NCBI GenBank assembly: GCA_963556255.1
Contig: OY744609.1
Coordinates: 1,804,418-1,868,417, forward strand
Source: Allolobophora icterica
Taxonomy: Eukaryota; Annelida; Clitellata; Crassiclitellata; Lumbricidae
DNA: 64,000 bases
Direction of reading: 5' to 3'
In this document: positions 1 through 10,087 of the stretch, in pieces
Numbering within the stretch: position 1 is the stretch's first letter
Layout of the letters: each line of letters opens with the position of its first letter
Position numbers and translations under genes: made by a program
Notes under the pieces: generated by a model
Told to the model about the DNA's origin: nothing
Seen by the model: only the letters and a program-made list of their open reading frames with translations
Database searches by the model: none

Positions 1-101
1 AAAGACAGCTCTTCTGAAGGCCGGCTACCTAATCAGAAAAGCTGGGAAACTGGTGTTAGGATTTCTTTAACACTCGAGTGCCCAAGCTATTTTTTGGTAC
101 A

Positions 102-909
102 CGAATGCCCAACGGGGGGGGGGTCCGACCGGACCCCAATGTTTTCAGTGTGATATCTGGAGAACGGATTGGAATATTTTAACGGGATTTGGCTTGTTAT
201 AATCCAAATTCAATTTGCAATCGACTGATATATGATATTTCACAATAGCGCCACCTGGTGAAACTTTATTTGAACTTTAATAGGGGGCCTACTCTTTTGT
301 AGTTTCTTTGCAATTTCGGGATTTTTCGCATGTATTCAATTGTACGCATGTAGTTGCTCCCTGGTTGTGGGGTACAGGATTGGAATATTTTAACTGGATT
401 TGGCTTGTTATAATCCAAATTCAATTTGCATTCGACTGATACATGGTATTTTACAATAACTTGCGCTAAAAATTTATTTATGGGTTGGCAAACTATATGC
501 CAGTATGACCATTAGCCGCATATCTTGGGGTGTCCTTGGTATATGCTATGGTTGTGGGGTACAGGAATGGAATATTTTAACGGGATTTGGCTTGTTATAA
601 TCCAAATTCAATTTGCAATCGAATGATATATGGTATTTCACAATAACGTGCGTTAAAATAATTTATTTCTGGGTTGGCAAACTATATGCCAGTATGACCA
701 TTAGCCGCATATCTTGGGGGTGTCCTTGGTATATGCTATGGTTGTGGGCTACAGGGTGGTAGTATAATCACGCAAAATATAACATACGAAGCCCAATTGA
801 ATGCTTTAGGATGTCCTAAAAGCATTTCTACAATTTCGTAGCCGTTCTAAAGTTATCCGTGAAAAGCGGGTCTGGGGTCCGGTCGGACCCCCCCCCCCTT
901 GGGCATTCG
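102..909. mobile_element. Non-autonomous DNA element with GC-rich terminal inverted repeats
   Basis: Positions 102-138 and 873-909 are inverted copies of each other, reading cgaatgcccaa, a G run, then GTCCGACCGGACCCC. The interior has no coding capacity. It is mostly a direct repeat of about 187-190 bp starting near 363, 550 and 740, with an earlier partial copy near 160; each contains GGAATATTTTAAC and CTTGTTATAATCC. A second short match to the end motif lies at 74-86, so the left boundary may lie further out. I could not find a convincing target-site duplication, so the superfamily is undetermined. Confidence 0.6.
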
Positions 910-1283
910 AGGGTTATGCTCGGTCAGCGTATTTGGGTTTTCTTCCCTCCCCTTTTTGTTACATTTATGGGACTTGATATTTACATTGTAATGTTCGTGT
1001 TCTTTGTGTGAAAGAGTTCTACGAGTTTCAGTACTCTTCAGTAGTCTATGTTATCTTAAATTATGTACAATAGACAGTTCCTGGTGTTGTTGAAAGCGGG
1101 TCTTTCTCGTTTGTGGCAGCCTTTCTACATCCTTTTCCCGGAAACCTCTAACCACTTGTAGATGATGACTAAGCAGCTGGGTTGACGGAGTGAGGTCCGC
1201 AGGTCGAAGGACCAGGTTTCTGTGCGCACAGCGAAATGTTTCTTGTTTTGGTTAACACAGATATAGGAATGCTGATAAACTTT

Positions 1284-1660
1284 TCAGAGGTGTCTTCGGC
1301 GAAGGTGGAAGTAGCATGCTCTGGCAATGGAAGAAATGTGATGAGTCATATTGAGATTGCAGTCTAACATTACACCGAGATCGCGGACCACGTCGGAGGA
1401 TGGAATAGAACAGTTTGAGTCCAGGTCAAGGGTTTTGATTAGTTTATCGTCATCCGAACTGTTTCGACGGTCAAACCATATCAGTTCTGTTTTAGTGGCA
1501 TTTGGCTTCAGACGCATGGACGCACACCAGGATTGAATATCACGGACGCATGCCGCGATTTTACATTTTATGTTAACAATGTTCTTTCCACACAGCTTTT
1601 TGTAGAGCTGGGTGTCTGTCGTCAGCATATATAGGTGGATCATAAGATCGTGATATGAAC
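1284..1660 (-). pseudogene. L2/CR1/Jockey-type LINE reverse-transcriptase fragment
   Basis: The minus strand encodes the part of a non-LTR reverse transcriptase just after the catalytic aspartates. DTQLY comes first, then a D-I-Q-S-W segment, L-K-P-N-A-T-K-T-E, DVVRDLGVMLD and HISSIARACYFHLR. The catalytic YADD itself reads YMLTTD after a small frame disruption near 1625. No endonuclease domain or full ORF2 is present, so this is a dead fragment. The family level (non-LTR RT with the RDLGV motif) is clear; assignment within L2/CR1/Jockey is inference. Confidence 0.75.
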
Positions 1661-1664
1661 CTAA

Positions 1665-2333
1665 ACGCCTAACGCATTTGTTTGTACATGTATATAATAA
1701 ACTAATCTCTTTTAAAAAGGTTTCGAAAACAAATTAAAACTGACTTTCGACCGAACGTCCTTAACGTTGGTACGAACAACGGCTTAAATTACTTTGACGC
1801 TACCATCATTAAAACATTAGAGCATTAAAACTTTGACGTTACAAATATTCTTGGAAAATTATTTAACTAAATGCCTTATACTGAAACCGTTAATAAACCT
1901 TTTACTGTCGCATTGTGTATGAACGTTTTTATTCATAAAATAATAATCCGAGTGAAAATGAACTTTAAATAGATTTATGATCATCGATTTAAAGGTGTTT
2001 CGTTGATGTCTAATAGTTTTCTATAAGAGGCAGTGATTTACACATTTTGCGCTTTACAAGACAGTTAACGTTGACCTTACCTTACTTGACATAGTAACAT
2101 AACGAGCATTTGCGACAATCTAAATAGTTTCCTGTTTAATGAACCGTTAACGGTCCGGGTAACCGAAAATGTCATACGTACGGAAACTTAAAAATATTAC
2201 GCTCAAACAAAACACCTTTAAATCGAATATTCTAAGTCCATTTAAACTTTGTTTCTGATCGTACATTCAATAAGACTTTGTCCACTTTCTGTGAACGTCA
2301 ACGGCCTTTGATGACAAAAGGTGTCGTTAAGCT
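1665..2333. other. Gene-free AT-rich DNA with decayed module C and B copies
   Basis: No credible coding frame is visible. Short pieces of the recurring modules appear: TTTAAAGGTGTTT near 1990, AACACCTTTAAATCG near 2211, and ACGTCAACGGCC near 2295, followed by GTGTCGTTAAGCTCTGG. This is the first of many places where module C is followed by module B. Confidence 0.5.
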
Positions 2334-2612
2334 CTGGAACCATCATAACGATAGTATCTTTGTTATGACAAAGCATCGTTAAACAGCAACTGTCCAACAG
2401 TCAGTACTGTGTCATAACAAAGATGATCAGTGCCAGTCCCAAACCTGGGGCTAGGAGGAGGAGGACGATGCTATCATCTTTGTTATGACACAGTATCGCT
2501 AAAAAGCAACTAACTTGATTGTTGGATAGTTGCTGTTTGACGATGATTTGTCATAACAAAGATACTATCGTCGCCCTCCTCCTTTATCCAGGCTTGGGAT
2601 TGGCACAAACAC
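2334..2612. repeat. Foldback (hairpin) element made of two inverted module A copies
   Basis: A forward module A copy (2431-2512: CCAGTCCCAAACC, GGAGGAGGACGATG, ATCTTTGTTATGACACAG) is followed after a spacer of roughly 10 bp by its inverted copy (2523-2607: TAGTTGCTGTTTGACGATG, GTCATAACAAAGAT, CGTCGCCCTCCTCC, CCAGGCTTGGGATTGGCAC). The two arms of about 85 nt could fold into one long hairpin. A further inverted scrap of the TTATGACA segment lies at 2357-2395. The arrangement is that of a foldback MITE, of which single module A copies elsewhere may be solo arms. Confidence 0.6.
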
Positions 2613-2679
2613 CCGTAGGGCAGTGGCTGAATTAAATCTGGCATAATATCATACAGGACCACACCACTTAGACTTATAG

Positions 2680-3500
2680 ACCGAGTAAGTTTTTAAAGGC
2701 AAAAAACTGCTAATCACAAGTGTTCACAGAAAACTACTAATCACCAGTACACACTGAAAGCTGCTTATCTCTAGTATTTCGGCGTAATCGTCGACGACGA
2801 GGTACGTAAACTTTGCGAATGGTCACGATATGTCTATAAACCAGCTTGAAAAATAGATCTAATTAAACACCTTTAAAACGATAAAATTTAAAGATATATA
2901 TATCTAAAACCATGAGTCGTAGGCATAAATAATTATGAACACTTTCTTTATTGAGATCCAAAATAACAGACCGCGTTAGAGTACAGAATTATGTCAAGTT
3001 AAACGTAATTTAGAATGTTGATCAATGATTTAGGCATTTATTGGTGGAACATCTTACGGAAAACAGAATTTTTATCGGTTTTGAAAGGGAGTTTAAAGTT
3101 ATGTAGTCATGTAGTCTTGGTCGCAGATTAACAGTACAACATACATCCGCACGTCTTCACGGAAATCTACAATTCGCCCATAGTCACTGAAAACTACCAA
3201 TCGCCATTAGTCACTGAAAACTACCAATCGCCATTAGTCACTTAAAACTACTAATCGCCAGTTCCAAACCTGAATAAAGGAGGAGGGAGACTAATCGCAA
3301 GTATTCACTGAACACTACTAATTGCCACTAGTCACTGATAACTACTAATCGCCATTAGTCACTTAAAACTAACAATCGTCATTAGACACTGAAAACCAAT
3401 AATCGCCAGTTTTCATCGAAAACTACTAACGCCGTTAATCACTGAAAACAACTAATGGCCAGTAGTCACTGAAAACTACTCATCTGTAGCATTCATGCGT
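2680..3500. repeat. Decayed about 26-bp minisatellite (CACTGAAAACTACTAATCGC)
   Basis: Many degenerate direct copies of a unit close to TCACTGAAAACTACCAATCGCCATTAG occur at 2690-2775 and, densely, at 3165-3480. A module A fragment interrupts the array at 3255-3300, and ordinary AT-rich sequence with module C separates the two blocks. Unit length drifts between about 24 and 28 bp. There are no spacers, so this is not a CRISPR-like array. Confidence 0.7.
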
Positions 3501-4054
3501 AATCGTCGAAGACGGAGGTGCCGTTAGTCATGATATGTCGTGAAATCAGCTTGCAAAATTAGGTGTAATCAAACACCTTTAAAACGTGATCAGTGTAAGC
3601 TATAATAAATAGCGACCGATCGCAAACGCGCAATTTAATTCATGGTCACGTAATTCTTACAGTGAAGATGCAGGCGCATTTAAATAACTCAACCACTGCA
3701 CGTTGGTGCCGTAGTCACGGCGTAGTGCATAAACAATAATCATCTTCTTTATTAATTCAAACTGACATGTACGCAGTAATATTACACTGGAACATGACAG
3801 TGTACAAATTTAAAATTATGTTTAATTAAAGACACGTTTTGGAAGCCATGCAACCGCGATCTAATGCTCTCCCGGCCATGAGTGTTACCATTCATCTGTT
3901 CCCCTCCAGTCCCAAGCCCTGATGAAGGAGGAGGGCGACGCTAATGATCTTTGTTATCACACAGTGTCGTTAAATTGAAACTACTACTGCGTAATCGTGA
4001 TTAATGATGTTGAAGATTTTAAGATGCCGCTGTGAATTTTGTACGGTAGACGCC
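3500..4054. other. Gene-free module DNA
   Basis: Contains module C (ACACCTTTAAAACG near 3578) and a nearly complete module A copy at 3908-3980 (CCAGTCCCAAGCC, GGAGGAGGGCGACGC, ATCTTTGTTATCACACAGTG). No coding sequence or RNA gene is recognised. Confidence 0.5.
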
Positions 4055-4122
4055 TCAAGGCGCAATAAAAGTCCGAAAATTATTTACTCTTATGCAAGAA
4101 AACTTCTTAATTATGTTAACGC

Positions 4123-4503
4123 TTATTCCTGACATATAATGCGAAGTGAAAGATTCTTCACTTTCTTTGCCTCGGCATCTAAGAATGAGTTGGTAGCTTT
4201 TACCTCTCTCCCTCGCCGGACGATAGTACCACCACCGACATAATAGGTGAGGTCGACAGGTGGACACAATTGGGACAGAAATGGCGCACTGCCATTCCAT
4301 CCTACAAAGGATTCAAACTCTAGAACTACGGTTTGATAGTCGAGGACGCTTACCAATGCTACATCGCCAACGAAATTTGTAATGGTATTAAATTTACGTA
4401 AGCGAAACACAATGTATTGTCCATGAGGTGCATTCATTTCAAGCGAGTAATAATTGTAATCTCTAAAAACGTCGAGCGTTATTAGTATTAGGTTTTTGAC
4501 CAT
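4123..4503 (-). CDS. Unrecognised 126-residue open frame
   Basis: An uninterrupted minus-strand frame runs from ATG (4501-4503) to a stop at 4123-4125. Its composition is balanced rather than repetitive, unlike nearly every other frame of this length nearby. It is rich in beta-favouring residues (GDVALVSVLDYQTVVLEFES), has a Gly-rich turn YVGGGTIVRRGREVK and a basic C-terminus, and no obvious signal peptide or membrane segment. No family is recognised. It could be an intronless gene, one exon of a larger gene, a remnant of transposon coding, or chance. The upstream minus-strand sequence carries CRE- and CCAAT-like motifs, which slightly raises the odds that it is expressed. Confidence 0.3.
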   Translation of the reverse strand: MVKNLILITLDVFRDYNYYSLEMNAPHGQYIVFRLRKFNTITNFVGDVALVSVLDYQTVVLEFESFVGWNGSAPFLSQLCPPVDLTYYVGGGTIVRRGREVKATNSFLDAEAKKVKNLSLRIICQE

Positions 4504-4611
4504 CCTAAGGAGGTTTTAACACAATTTTAAAATGTATTTTCTTTCGTTCGTTTCAGCTTGTTCGCTACCTTGGTAAATTAGTTTAAGCCTGTTTTAAGCC
4601 GTTAGTTTTAA

Positions 4612-4745
4612 AGAGCAGCCGTTGAACGAAGTGTAAAACGAAGTCCTTCGGAAGGTGATCATTTGTAAACGGTGACGTCATTGGTCATGAATATTCATTA
4701 GTTGAAAGCGGCCAATGAGAGGAGCGTAACACGCAAATGTTCATA
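4612..4745 (-). promoter_or_regulatory. Candidate promoter-proximal cluster: CCAAT boxes, CRE, ATGAATATTCAT palindrome
   Basis: Read on the minus strand, the order is a CCAAT-type box (CTCATTGGCC, near 4709-4718), the palindrome ATGAATATTCAT (near 4688-4699), a second CCAAT (GACCAATGAC) fused to a full CRE (TGACGTCA, near 4674-4681). They lie 170-220 bp upstream of the 126-residue frame. Motif identity is seen directly; promoter function is inference. Confidence 0.3.
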
Positions 4746-5369
4746 TGATGACTGACATTCCAATTCCAGTTCGTTTATAATAATTATAATTATTTTTGTC
4801 CCGAGGTGCTTAAGATTATTATATCAACAAATAATTTACTTGAACTAATTTAACTTTTATTGGTACCTAAGATATCTTTTAAAGGTGTGTTAGAAGCAAA
4901 GCGTTTCGCTTAACACAATTTGCATATTGCTGATTATAATAATTTATGTTATTATTATTACTGTAAATATAAACATTATTATGACATCACTTATGATTAT
5001 TGCTGTTACAGCTCTTAGTATTATTTTTTATTTGCTAAATTGTTGTTATATGAAGTGTGATATTAGGCCTACGTCAACAGTAGATTTTGCTATGAGTTAT
5101 CATTAAACTGAGGTGAACGCTTCCTTCAGTCGTAAGATCTCGTTGAAAACTACAATAATAATAAGTCTTCAGCTCGTCATAGGCACCTTTAAATCAGATT
5201 TTTAAAGCTAAATAACTCCTCATTTCTCCAGCCATGTCGAAAGGAGGAGAGCGACGCTAATCATCTATCTAATAACATAGCGTCTGCTAACAGAAAATAA
5301 CCAACTAACAATACATGGAAATCTTAAATAGAAAGGGTCCAAGTCAACGGCCTGGCCCAGTAGCCAACA
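4746..5369. other. AT-rich gene-free DNA with one decayed module A
   Basis: AT-rich with runs of ATTATTATTA near 4935-4985. A degenerate module A (GAAAGGAGGAGAGCGACGC) is at 5236-5312. No coding frame of interest. Confidence 0.4.
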
Positions 5370-5704
5370 ATATAATGAAAACTACTAATTGTTTGTTTAA
5401 ATTGACAAATACTAATAGCTAGTATTTCCTGAAAAGTACTACTTGCTACTGTAGATTCACAGAAAATTGGTAATCGCAATAATGCACTGAAACAACAAAT
5501 CGGCAGTATTCATTGAAACTACTAATTACCACAATTCACCCAAAACTACTATTGGCTAGAACACAATGAAAACTACTAGTTGTAAGTATCCACTGACAAC
5601 TACTAATCGCTATTATTCGCTGAAATCTATTACTCTCTAGCAAACAATTAAAAGCACTATTCGTTAGTATACAATGAAAACTACTAAGTGCTCGTATACA
5701 ATGA
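5370..5704. repeat. Decayed minisatellite of the CTGAAAACTACTAATCGC type
   Basis: At least ten degenerate copies of the same unit seen at 2.7-3.5 kb (for example CACTGACAACTACTAATCGC near 5590), about 26-30 bp apart. The hAT MITE at 5713 inserted into its right end; the array resumes after it (CCCGTATTCACTAAG near 5929). Confidence 0.6.
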
Positions 5705-5923
5705 ATATTACTCAGGGCCGTAGCCAGGATTTTGTTTCGGGGGGTGTTTTCTGTTTCGGGGGGTGTTTTCTCGTCCTTGAGCAAGCCGAAATGCAACCGA
5801 GTCAACCGACCAAGGGGTTTGTCGTTAGTAAATGCATTATTTTATTTTTACATTATTTAATTTCGGGGGTGTTTAAACACCAAAAACACCCCCCCCCCCC
5901 CTAGCTACGGCCTTGATATTACT
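5705..5923. mobile_element. hAT-type MITE with perfect 8-bp target-site duplication
   Basis: Element 5713-5915 starts CAGGGCCGTAGCCAGG and ends CCTAGCTACGGCCTTG, its inverted counterpart. It is flanked by the exact duplication ATATTACT at 5705-5712 and 5916-5923. The interior has GGGGGGTGTTTTC repeats and no transposase. CAG...CTG ends with 8-bp duplications are the hallmark of the hAT superfamily. Confidence 0.85.
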
Positions 5924-6212
5924 AAATGCCCGTATTCACTAAGAAAAAGTAATTGCTACTATCTCTAAGTATTCGGCGAGGTTAACAATGCTGTTGGCCA
6001 CATAACGTCAATTCGTCGGTAAGAAATATAAGGTCTAATTAGACACCTTTTAAACGATTCTAATATAAGTTATATATACCCATCAAACAAAATCGTAGTG
6101 TTTCTCTGGTTCGTTGCTCCATTCGGAGGTTGGGTACGGTAGATGGCAACGGCCTTGGAGGCCACAAGATGCATAAAACTGGATTTTTAAAGTTAACTTT
6201 CATGGCTAAAGG

Positions 6213-6450
6213 GTCGATATTGCAGTGGCTAGCGTGCTGGACTGTCAATCGAGAGGCCAGGTATTCAAATCCCCATCAGAGCAGAAATTTGGTTCGAGAT
6301 TCCTGCTCTGTGTTCGCTCCCTAGCCAACTCTCGGCTGCAATGAGTTCACTGGCCGTACAGTGTCGGTAGGAAGATGAGACGGCGAGGGAAAGGACTGGC
6401 TACCAGCCCTCATATGCCGAAACTATAGGAATAAGAAGTCACCGCGAACA
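6213..6450 (+). mobile_element. tRNA-derived SINE, family 1
   Basis: The head looks like a tRNA gene: box A-like TGGCTAGCGTGCTGG near 6228 and box B-like GTATTCAAATCCCC near 6262. The body follows with GCTGCAATGAGT, CACTGGCCGTACAGTGTCGG and GACGGCGAGGGAAAGGACTGG. The same body occurs inverted at 16160-16375 and in part at 41050-41150, so this is a dispersed SINE family rather than a functional tRNA gene. The boundaries are approximate. Confidence 0.7.
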
Positions 6451-6639
6451 CTTCGTAGTCATGAATGCCTCAGGGCTGGCTCAAAGAACTTCTACATCCA
6501 TGTACGATTCTTAAGCTCCTCTTCGACACCTTTAAATCAAAGTCGCTCGACGCTATACAGTTTCTGCTTTCGTTAAATCGGTGTTTCTCAAGCATGTGAA
6601 TCAGAGATAGGGTCAACGGAACTTAAAACAACCAATCCC

Positions 6640-6850
6640 ATGATAATTATACTAGACACTAATAATGGCTTTACTTCACTGAAAACTACTAATCGTAAGT
6701 ATGCACCAGAAACGTTAGTCGGTTATATAGAGAGAAAACCAGTAATCGCTAGCACATAGAAACCCACTAAACGCTAGCATTCATGCAAAACTAATAATCG
6801 CTACTATTCACTGAAAATTACTAATCGATAGTTTGCACTGAGAGTTTTTT
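6640..6850. repeat. Decayed CTGAAAACTACTAATCGC minisatellite
   Basis: Another short block of the about 26-bp unit seen at 2.7-3.5 and 5.4-5.7 kb (CACTGAAAACTACTAATCGT near 6677, CACTGAAAATTACTAATCG near 6809). Confidence 0.6.
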
Positions 6851-6945
6851 CAATATCCACAGTGCGCAAGTCACTGTAGACTTAATGTCAGTGCCGTCTC
6901 TTAGGCCTAAATAGTCGGTTTTCCTGTTCTCACATGACGACTCGT

Positions 6946-7133
6946 CGCGGGCCGGAATGTGGGTCGCGGGCCGGAATGTGGGTCGCGGGCCGGAATGAGG
7001 GTCGCGGGCCGGAATGTGGGTCGCGGGCCGGAATGTGGGTTGTGGGCCGGAATGTGGGTCGCGGGCCGGAATGTGGGTCGCGGGCCGGAATGTGGGTCGC
7101 GGGCCGGAATGTGGGTCGCGGGCCGGAATGCAG
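6946..7133. repeat. 19-bp GC-rich minisatellite, nearly homogeneous
   Basis: About ten tandem copies of GTCGCGGGCCGGAATGTGG with only a few substitutions, such as GAGG for GTGG and TTGTGG for TCGCGG. Low divergence suggests recent expansion. The frames that cross it on both strands are repeat translation only. It abuts GCACCCTTAGCACC...TTAATGCGGGCCTG at 7134-7166, which matches the right end of the hAT MITE at 22793-22963, so the array may have grown inside such a MITE. Confidence 0.85.
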
Positions 7134-7224
7134 CACCCTTAGCACCCCCCCCTTAATGCGGGCCTGGATGGAGGTTCTAATAATAGCCGACAACTTCGAT
7201 GTTTAAATTGCTGCTAAACGAAAC

Positions 7225-7320
7225 TGTAGGCCTATCATAACAAAAATGATTAGCGGCGCCCTCCTTCTTTTTCCAGAGGTTGGACTGGCAAGGCTGGGAT
7301 TTGGCAGCGGCGCAGTTTGC
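7225..7320 (-). repeat. Module A copy, inverted
   Basis: AACAAAAATGATTAGCGGCGCCC, then CCAGAGGTTGGACTGGCA: the reverse orientation of module A, slightly decayed. Confidence 0.5.
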
Positions 7321-7579
7321 AACTCTGTTAAGTGTCCTAGTGGCCATCACGGATTCTCATGCAACAAGGACATGGCGTTGCTGTTGGCTGTTCTTATTTG
7401 ATGATAACACAGACTCCAATATAGTGGGCGTGTTTCCGCGTCTTCTCCATCTTGACACAGCGCTATAAAGATTTTTGGATAGTTATTTAATTAAATGCCT
7501 TAAATGCTCCGCATGTGCCCTGGGGTCACCTCTGGCATATTTCTTGCAAAACTTGAAACTGTCTTATATGAACGTGCTG

Positions 7580-7660
7580 GTGTTGGGAGCGCCTCTGAGT
7601 ACTTCCCTTGAAGGGGCGCTATATAAATCTTCGAATGAATGAATGAATGAATGAATTTAT
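7580..7660 (+). mobile_element. L2-like LINE 3' tail with GAAT repeat
   Basis: GGAGCGCCTCTGAGTACTTCCCTTGAAGG, then GGCGCTATATAAATC, ends in a (GAAT)n run at 7635-7656. The same ending is on the minus strand at 63558-63605, next to a recognisable LINE C-terminus, which identifies this piece as the 3' end of that family. Confidence 0.65.
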
Positions 7661-8190
7661 TCATTAATAAGCTTAGTCTTTATCGCATGTAACCGGTTAC
7701 TAATAATGAATTTCCAAAAATAAAGTTTAAATAGTTTTGCAACAATCACTTTAAAGGTGTTTTTATTAATCTTAATATTTAAGTAAGTCGCCTTACACAT
7801 TTTGCGGTTTCCTGCACCGTTTTTGTTGACCTAACCTTACTTGACATAGCAACATAACGAGCATTTGCGAAAATCCAAGTAGTTTGCTGTTTGGCGAACC
7901 GTCAACGGTCCTGGTATCCAAAAATGTTTAAGTACTAAGTGTTAGAGACAAAATATTACGCTCAAATTAAACACCTTTAAATCGATTATTCAAGGTCTAT
8001 TTAAACTTCGGTTCCATAATCGACTATGTTGAAGCAGCCATTGAAAAGCTATACCATACGCGAACGGTGATAACTGTTTAAAATAATTTCTGCCGAAGTA
8101 AACGACCTTTGTTGCCATACGCCGTCGTTTAACTCTGCATCCAATCGTTTCTTAGAATATCCGTAAAACGGCGAAGAAAACCACAAGTTG
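7661..8190. other. Gene-free module DNA
   Basis: Carries module C in both orientations (TTTAAAGGTGTTTT near 7752, ACACCTTTAAATCG near 7970) and module B scraps (GTCAACGGTCCTGG near 7900). It resembles 1.9-2.3 kb closely enough that the two stretches look like old duplicates: GACATAGCAACATAACGAGCATTTGCG at 7840-7867 matches about 2089-2115. Confidence 0.5.
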
Positions 8191-8360
8191 TCTACTCACT
8201 GAAAACTACTAATCGCCAGTATTCACTGAAAAATACCAATCACTAATTATTCACTGGAAATTACTATTAGTATACTCCGAATACCACAAATCGCTCGCAC
8301 ACAGTGAAAACTAAGTGTGCGTATTCACTTAAAACTACTAATCGCTAGCATTTCTGAGTA
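8190..8360. repeat. Decayed CTGAAAACTACTAATCGC minisatellite
   Basis: Four to six degenerate units (CACTGAAAACTACTAATCGCC near 8197), ending in the phrase CTAGCATTTCTGAGTAATCGTTGAAGG. That phrase also follows the arrays near 2775, 3485 and 9598, so minisatellite and flank travel together. Confidence 0.6.
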
Positions 8361-8523
8361 ATCGTTGAAGGCTTGGGCGTGAACTGTGCTTTTGACCGTG
8401 ATCTGTCGTTAAATCAGCTGGATGAAAATAAGTCTCGGAGACACCAATAAAACGTTTTCATTGTAGCCTAACTTCTCTATAATACCATGAATCACTTTTA
8501 ACTCCGCTACTGCTCGCACTCTT

Positions 8524-8608
8524 GGAGTGCCAGTCCCAACCCTGAATAAAGGAGGAGGGTGACGCTAATCATCTTTTCAATGACACACCGTCAGTAAACA
8601 GCAACTAA
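8524..8608 (+). repeat. Module A copy
   Basis: GTGCCAGTCCCAACCCTG, GGAGGAGGGTGACGC, AATCATC...CAGCAACTAAC in the forward orientation. Confidence 0.6.
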
Positions 8609-8974
8609 CTTGACGAGTTATGTAATTAGACACCTTTAAATGTTGTTATGTAAGTAATATATAAAATCACGAATCGCAAGCGCGAGTAATGTAATTAAAC
8701 ACCTTTAAACTGTATGTACTATATGCGATAACTAATTTATGATACATGAAGCTTCAGATACGGTCATTCAGTTCGTCACGGCTGACGTCAACGGCTTTGG
8801 AGTCCACAAAATGCAAAAAGTCTGAAACTGTTATAATTTTTGCGTGAAAACTTCTTAATTATGTTAAATCATATGGCTAATTATGAAGTAAGTAATAATC
8901 GTGTCAAGTAATACTTAATGCTAAACATATAACGATTACTGCGGAATATGGCGTAATACTTATGTATTTACTAC

Positions 8975-9500
8975 TATGGTCCATGCCTTTAAATTGCTGC
9001 CCGCATTGACCATTGCAATTCATTGTTTACTGGACACAATAAGGCCCGCCTTTCATCTCTACAGTCTGTTCTGAACACGGCTGCCAGGCTCATTGCCCGT
9101 TTCCCTCGCTTGTCATAACAACTACCTTTATGACTTATGAATTTCACTGGCTTTCTATTGCTTCCCGCACCCAATACAGGGTCCTCCTCCTGGTCTCTAG
9201 GACTCGGCAGAGAAAGCTCCTAAGCACCTACCTCTGTGACCTAATGCGTGAACCACTCTCTGCTCTCTCTTTCCGACATCTTCGGTCCGCGGACCACCTT
9301 GATCTCCTTGTCCCTCACGCTAGGACTTCGATGGCTGAGCAACGTGCTATGCCATTATTGGTCCTTCGTTAAGGAATGACATTCCTCCTTACTCCGTAGC
9401 AAGATATTGTTTGGGATCGCGCCCTCTCCTCTCCGCCTGAATGCCTTCTTTTTCCTTCGGGGCTGTTACGCTGAGAGCGGCTCTGAATAGTCAATACTGT
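8975..9500 (+). pseudogene. L2/CR1-type LINE ORF2 C-terminus, frameshifted
   Basis: Conceptual pieces in different frames read LQSVL-NTAARLIA (near 9058-9100), FHWLSIASRTQYRVLLLV, YLCDLMREPLSALSFRHLRSADHLDLLVPHARTSM and QR (near 9145-9345). These are the conserved region after the RT thumb of L2-clade elements and match the better preserved copy at 62039-62596. Frameshifts and stops after 9372 make it non-functional. Confidence 0.75.
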
Positions 9501-9544
9501 GAGGCGTGCTTTATAAAAAAAAAACCATATAAATTATGATATAC

Positions 9545-10087
9545 AAAATGAAATGATAAGATGTACGGTATATTCACTGAAAACTACTACTATCTAGCAT
9601 CTATGCGTAATCGTTGAAGGCAAGGTTCGTGAACCACGATATGTTTGTCACGATATGTCGTTAAATAAGCTGGACAACTAGGTCTAATTAGACACCTTAA
9701 AAACACTTTCAGTTTAGGATATATATACCCATGAAACGCAAGCACATTTAACTCGAAAAGATACTCTCCAAGCAGAAGAGAATAACGTCATACAAGCGCA
9801 ATGCTGTTGAAACAAAATGACAAACGCACTAACTGCTAAAATACTCGTAAGTGTTATTTATGAAACTAGATCTGCTATTCAAGATGACGGCGAATCAGGA
9901 ATCACAAAGAAAATGCTCACCAAGGAAACACCATAAAATATTTTTTTAAAGTAGAAGTCGAGTGAACTATAGTCGCAACAGAACATCATGCGACGCTTCT
10001 TATTATAATGTGATGTAAGTCCAATCTGCCAAGGCCACAGATGAAGCCTTCAACAGATTGCCATTTATTAAAACCAGAAAACTTTCT
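9545..10087. other. Gene-free DNA with one minisatellite unit and module C
   Basis: Contains one CACTGAAAACTACTACTATC unit at 9573, the ATGCGTAATCGTTGAAGG flank, and module C at 9685. Nothing else is recognised. Confidence 0.4.

Noticed and set aside
2680..3500. CRISPR-like array of about 26-bp repeats
   Set aside because: Units are head-to-tail without unique spacers, diverged, and in animal DNA.
6213..6290. Functional tRNA gene
   Set aside because: Arms pair poorly, box B is off consensus, and the sequence is joined to a body repeated elsewhere; it is a SINE head.
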